8,117 nucleotides of DNA, from assembly GCA_007131745.1 (NCBI GenBank), contig SLPX01000024.1, positions 1 to 8,117 of the forward strand, in the 5' to 3' direction. Source of the stretch: Myxococcales bacterium. GTDB taxonomy: Bacteria; Myxococcota; Polyangia; HGW-17; SLPX01. Below the pieces are notes generated by a model. The model saw nothing but the letters and a program-made list of their open reading frames with translations. It did not search any database and was not told the DNA's origin. Shown in pieces: positions 5,904 to 8,117 of this stretch. Each line of letters opens with the position of its first letter. Within the stretch, counting starts at the first letter, position 1. The position numbers were made by a program, and so were the translations under genes.

Positions 5904-6894
5904 GAGGGGTCCAACTCGTGGGAGCGTGCTCCGGCAAAAAGTCGTATGCGAAAATTATTTTGTGTTTTCCCGGACCATGAAACGGAATCGAACTCCAAGT
6001 CCAGGTGTATTGGCCTCCACCACTGGTTATTTCGGGATCTTGTACTATTCTCTCAACTCCGTGTGGATCCTGAATCAGCAAGCCGATGAAAGCAAACCCA
6101 TGGGTCGCGCCGACCGTAACACTCACAGAGGAGCCCGTCCCTACCGGGTTGGGAGATATCTGCATCGAAAGATTTACCGTTGTGTCCCCCAACGCGTCCG
6201 AGCCGTCGCAGTTTTCATCGATGCAATTGGCTGGTATTTCCGTTTCATCCGGATCGACGCAACAATTATTAAAATGACAGTTGAGATCGCCACAATCTTC
6301 ACACCATGCATTTCCGGAAGAATCCTCCCTGCACGCCTGCTCGGGCGTGCAACTTTCGACCTCTGAAGAGCCTTCTTGAATGTTGGACTCGTCGCACTGA
6401 GCACTCGTGCCGCTGCAGTACTTGTATGAAACAGCCTCGAGAATCCTTGTTCCACACTGAAGTTCTTCGCACTTTAAAGCCGTTCCGACCGGAGTTTCAT
6501 CGCAACGATGATCCGTGCCCCGATAATAGCAGCCGTCGCAGCAGTCCCCTTCGGTGCAAACACATGCTGCATCAACTTCGCTTCCGTCATGCACTGAGCC
6601 GTCGCTCGCTGCGTCCACGACAACCGAACCATCATCGTCTTCCGGGGTCGTGAAACACCTGTATTCACCTTGAACATTTTGACGACAATACCAACCAGCA
6701 GGACAGGTGTTTTCCTCGTCCGGAACACACGCGTACACGCCTCCCTTAAGGGACACGTCCCCGCAACCAGCGCAACCGTTTGCAAACGGCATGACCAGGA
6801 TCACTGCGACAAAAGCACGAAAAAACCAGGTGCCACTCGAAAGCGATTTTCCGGACTCCCTGAAATGACACTTTCTTTCAAGTTCAAACATCAT
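5875..6894 (-). CDS. Cysteine-rich lipoprotein with DENCDG motif and C-terminal beta domain
   Basis: The product has 339 residues from the ATG at 6894. The upstream gene's stop overlaps it (ATGA) and GGAG lies 8 bases before, so I prefer this to a longer frame opening at 7014. Residues 22-40 form a hydrophobic signal segment ending A38-N39-G40-C41; the lipobox is imperfect, and C44 is an alternative lipidation site. The mature part has about 26 cysteines. A small module at 41-80 (C..C, CPAGWYC, RC) is followed by an Asp/Ser/Val linker at 85-110 with two exact DGSV copies and a DGSE. Cys-dense stretches follow at 111-229, ending 'CIDENCDG', which resembles the acidic metal-binding motifs of MopE-like Myxococcota proteins. 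Residues 238-318 look like a beta-sandwich (Ig-like) domain. The function is unknown; a surface-exposed, disulfide-bonded protein is the likely state. The stop lies inside the end of topA. Confidence 0.8.
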   Translation of the reverse strand: MMFELERKCHFRESGKSLSSGTWFFRAFVAVILVMPFANGCAGCGDVSLKGGVYACVPDEENTCPAGWYCRQNVQGEYRCFTTPEDDDGSVVVDAASDGSVHDGSEVDAACVCTEGDCCDGCYYRGTDHRCDETPVGTALKCEELQCGTRILEAVSYKYCSGTSAQCDESNIQEGSSEVESCTPEQACREDSSGNAWCEDCGDLNCHFNNCCVDPDETEIPANCIDENCDGSDALGDTTVNLSMQISPNPVGTGSSVSVTVGATHGFAFIGLLIQDPHGVERIVQDPEITSGGGQYTWTWSSIPFHGPGKHKIIFAYDFLPEHAPTSWTPLICRILEVN

Positions 6895-8117
6895 CTTGAT
6901 TTCTCCAACCTTTTGCACATTTCCAATGCGCGGATCGCAGTCATTCGTACCTGTTGTGAATCTCTCTCCGCTGCCCAGCTTCCAAGTATCGCCGAAGCGT
7001 CGGGAGATGGGCAAAGAGCAGAAACAAGGTTTACGACCGCCAGTTTCAACCTTGCAGACCTGGGAGTGGACGGGTCTCTTGCAACCGCCAAAACTTTTTT
7101 TGATAGCCTGATAACGCCTCGGACAATGTTTTCCGGAGGCTTTACTCTTTTCGCTGACTCATCCACGTCGACTCGATCACCCGGCCCAACACTCTTTTGA
7201 ACGGAAACACCCTGTTCCAGGAAAGCTTTCAATCCATTCACCAGGTCCACAAACAATCTTTCCTGCCGGGTATGAGGGTGCGTTTCATCAAATACCGACT
7301 CAGCCGCCTTGAGGATAATCTCAGCGCTCTTCCAATCCCCCAAACCGGGCAACAATCGGGCAGCCAACGCTGCTGTCCCCGGATCCTTGCCGTGGGCCGT
7401 AACCATGTCGTTTAAAAGTTCACGCGCTGCCGGATAACGGCATACAGCTATCGGGTAAAGCAACGCTCCTATGGAAGGCCCCACCCCCAGCCTCAGAGCC
7501 GAAAGAAGATGGGTTTCCCCTTCAGCCGGGCATCTTGCAGCAACTACCTGGAGACATCGCACCCTGACCCATGACCATGGATCCTGGAGCGCACAAAACA
7601 ATGCAAATTTATCGGTCGCGGGATCATCCGCGTTTGCAAGATGGTCCAACGCCTCGACTCGAACCCTTGGATCCTTATCTTTTGCAGCGTTCAACAACAC
7701 TTGTCTTCCCTTGGAAAGTCCGCTTTTCCCGATCGCACGCACAGCGGCCCATCTCAATAATTCCTCCTCCTCCCCGGAAGCAACCGCTTTCAGGATATTC
7801 CAGATTGCCTCGACCCCATGGACCCCGGGTTCACTTTCACGGTCATCAGTTATCTCAATTTTCCCGCTTTCTTCGGGATGATCGCTTTCAACATGATGGA
7901 GCGAGCGACCCATTGCCTGAATCAACCGCATCCGAACCTCGAATCCTCCAACACCGGAATTCCAGCTTTCGATCAGGCGGGCGGACACTTCAGCCCGATT
8001 GGACGCGCTGTGCCCGGAAATCAATCCCGCAGCCCAGATTCGATCCGCTGTTACGGAATCGCCTCCAACCTCTTTGTGGAAGGAAAAATCCTCCGGAACA
8101 AAAACCCCGGGAGAAAA
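6891..8117 (-). CDS. HEAT-repeat protein (5' end outside window)
   Basis: The frame is open without a stop from the right edge to the TGA at 6893-6891, giving 408 visible residues. The first possible start codon inside the window (TTG at 8024) is probably internal, because coherent sequence ('VTADRIWAAG') continues upstream of it. Numbering from the window edge, helical repeats of HEAT type are visible at about 103-133 ('LLRWAAVRAIGKSG'), 137-163 ('AAKDKDPRVRVEALDHLA') and 170-196 ('ALQDPWSWVRVRCLQVVA'). Less regular helix pairs occur at 200-275 and 330-405. HEAT repeats form a curved solenoid that binds other proteins; nothing shows an enzyme activity. No export signal can be judged without the N-terminus. 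The stop overlaps the start of the Cys-rich lipoprotein by four bases, so the two are probably translated together and may share a process. Confidence 0.78.
   Translation of the reverse strand, partial: FSPGVFVPEDFSFHKEVGGDSVTADRIWAAGLISGHSASNRAEVSARLIESWNSGVGGFEVRMRLIQAMGRSLHHVESDHPEESGKIEITDDRESEPGVHGVEAIWNILKAVASGEEEELLRWAAVRAIGKSGLSKGRQVLLNAAKDKDPRVRVEALDHLANADDPATDKFALFCALQDPWSWVRVRCLQVVAARCPAEGETHLLSALRLGVGPSIGALLYPIAVCRYPAARELLNDMVTAHGKDPGTAALAARLLPGLGDWKSAEIILKAAESVFDETHPHTRQERLFVDLVNGLKAFLEQGVSVQKSVGPGDRVDVDESAKRVKPPENIVRGVIRLSKKVLAVARDPSTPRSARLKLAVVNLVSALCPSPDASAILGSWAAERDSQQVRMTAIRALEMCKRLEKSR
6903..6906 (-). promoter_or_regulatory. Ribosome binding site for the Cys-rich lipoprotein
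   Basis: GGAG on the minus strand, 8 bases before ATG 6894, sits inside the end of the HEAT-repeat gene. Together with the ATGA overlap it fixes the start of the lipoprotein. Confidence 0.6.

Noticed and set aside
5919..5935. GGAG-CGTG-CTCC hairpin after the topA stop as a terminator
   Set aside because: Only 4-5 bp, no T-run on either strand, and it is coding sequence of the opposing lipoprotein.
6330..6351. 8-bp perfect hairpin TGCACGCC/GGCGTGCA in the lipoprotein gene
   Set aside because: Stems of this length with short loops are expected a few times by chance in 8 kb, and no other feature supports it.
6895..7014. Longer start at 7014 for the Cys-rich lipoprotein
   Set aside because: It would put 40 non-hydrophobic residues before the signal segment and overlap the HEAT-repeat gene by 124 bases. 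The ATGA overlap and the GGAG support 6894.

Overview
The window looks like a chromosomal segment from a Myxococcota-like or other deltaproteobacterial lineage. The clues are a secreted protein built from cysteine-rich 'CGDG..NGPE.CDGG...CTFDTSGC' repeats (myxobacterial disulfide-repeat / DUF4215 type), a second cysteine-rich lipoprotein with an Asp/Ser/Gly-rich linker and a 'DENCDG' motif, and a general abundance of lipoproteins. Base composition is only moderately GC-rich, so it is not a classical high-GC myxobacterium. The lineage is an inference.

Plus strand, left part (1-2301): the 3' end of the cysteine-rich repeat protein (3-497); a 116-base gap with an imperfect 12-pair inverted repeat just before a strong ribosome binding site; a small lipoprotein with a helical body and an acidic Pro/Asp/Glu-rich tail (614-1231); and, 11 bases later, a secreted protein with a SPOR-like segment followed by an SH3-like segment (1243-2301). 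Inside that last gene lies the most striking non-coding signal of the window: a 52-base inverted repeat (1567-1618) with a perfect 14-bp outer stem and a 6-bp inner stem.

Plus strand, middle (2405-5903): dprA (DNA-processing protein that loads RecA on incoming single-stranded DNA) followed by topA (DNA topoisomerase I with four C-terminal four-cysteine zinc motifs). This dprA-topA order is found in many bacteria. A six-codon mini-ORF with a better Shine-Dalgarno than topA itself overlaps the topA start. This DprA has a shortened loop and several replaced consensus residues, and TopA carries an extra charged segment of roughly 25 residues.

Minus strand, right part (8117-5875): the 3' part of a HEAT-repeat protein gene, open to the right edge of the window, is joined by an ATGA stop/start overlap to a cysteine-rich lipoprotein gene. 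The two are probably one operon. The lipoprotein gene converges on topA and the two reading frames overlap tail to tail by 29 bases, leaving no intergenic terminator.

No defence system, mobile element, CRISPR array, tRNA or rRNA was seen. I do not see a convincing complete new system; the observations most worth following are the coding-region palindrome, the topA mini-ORF, and the coupled HEAT-repeat/cysteine-rich lipoprotein pair.
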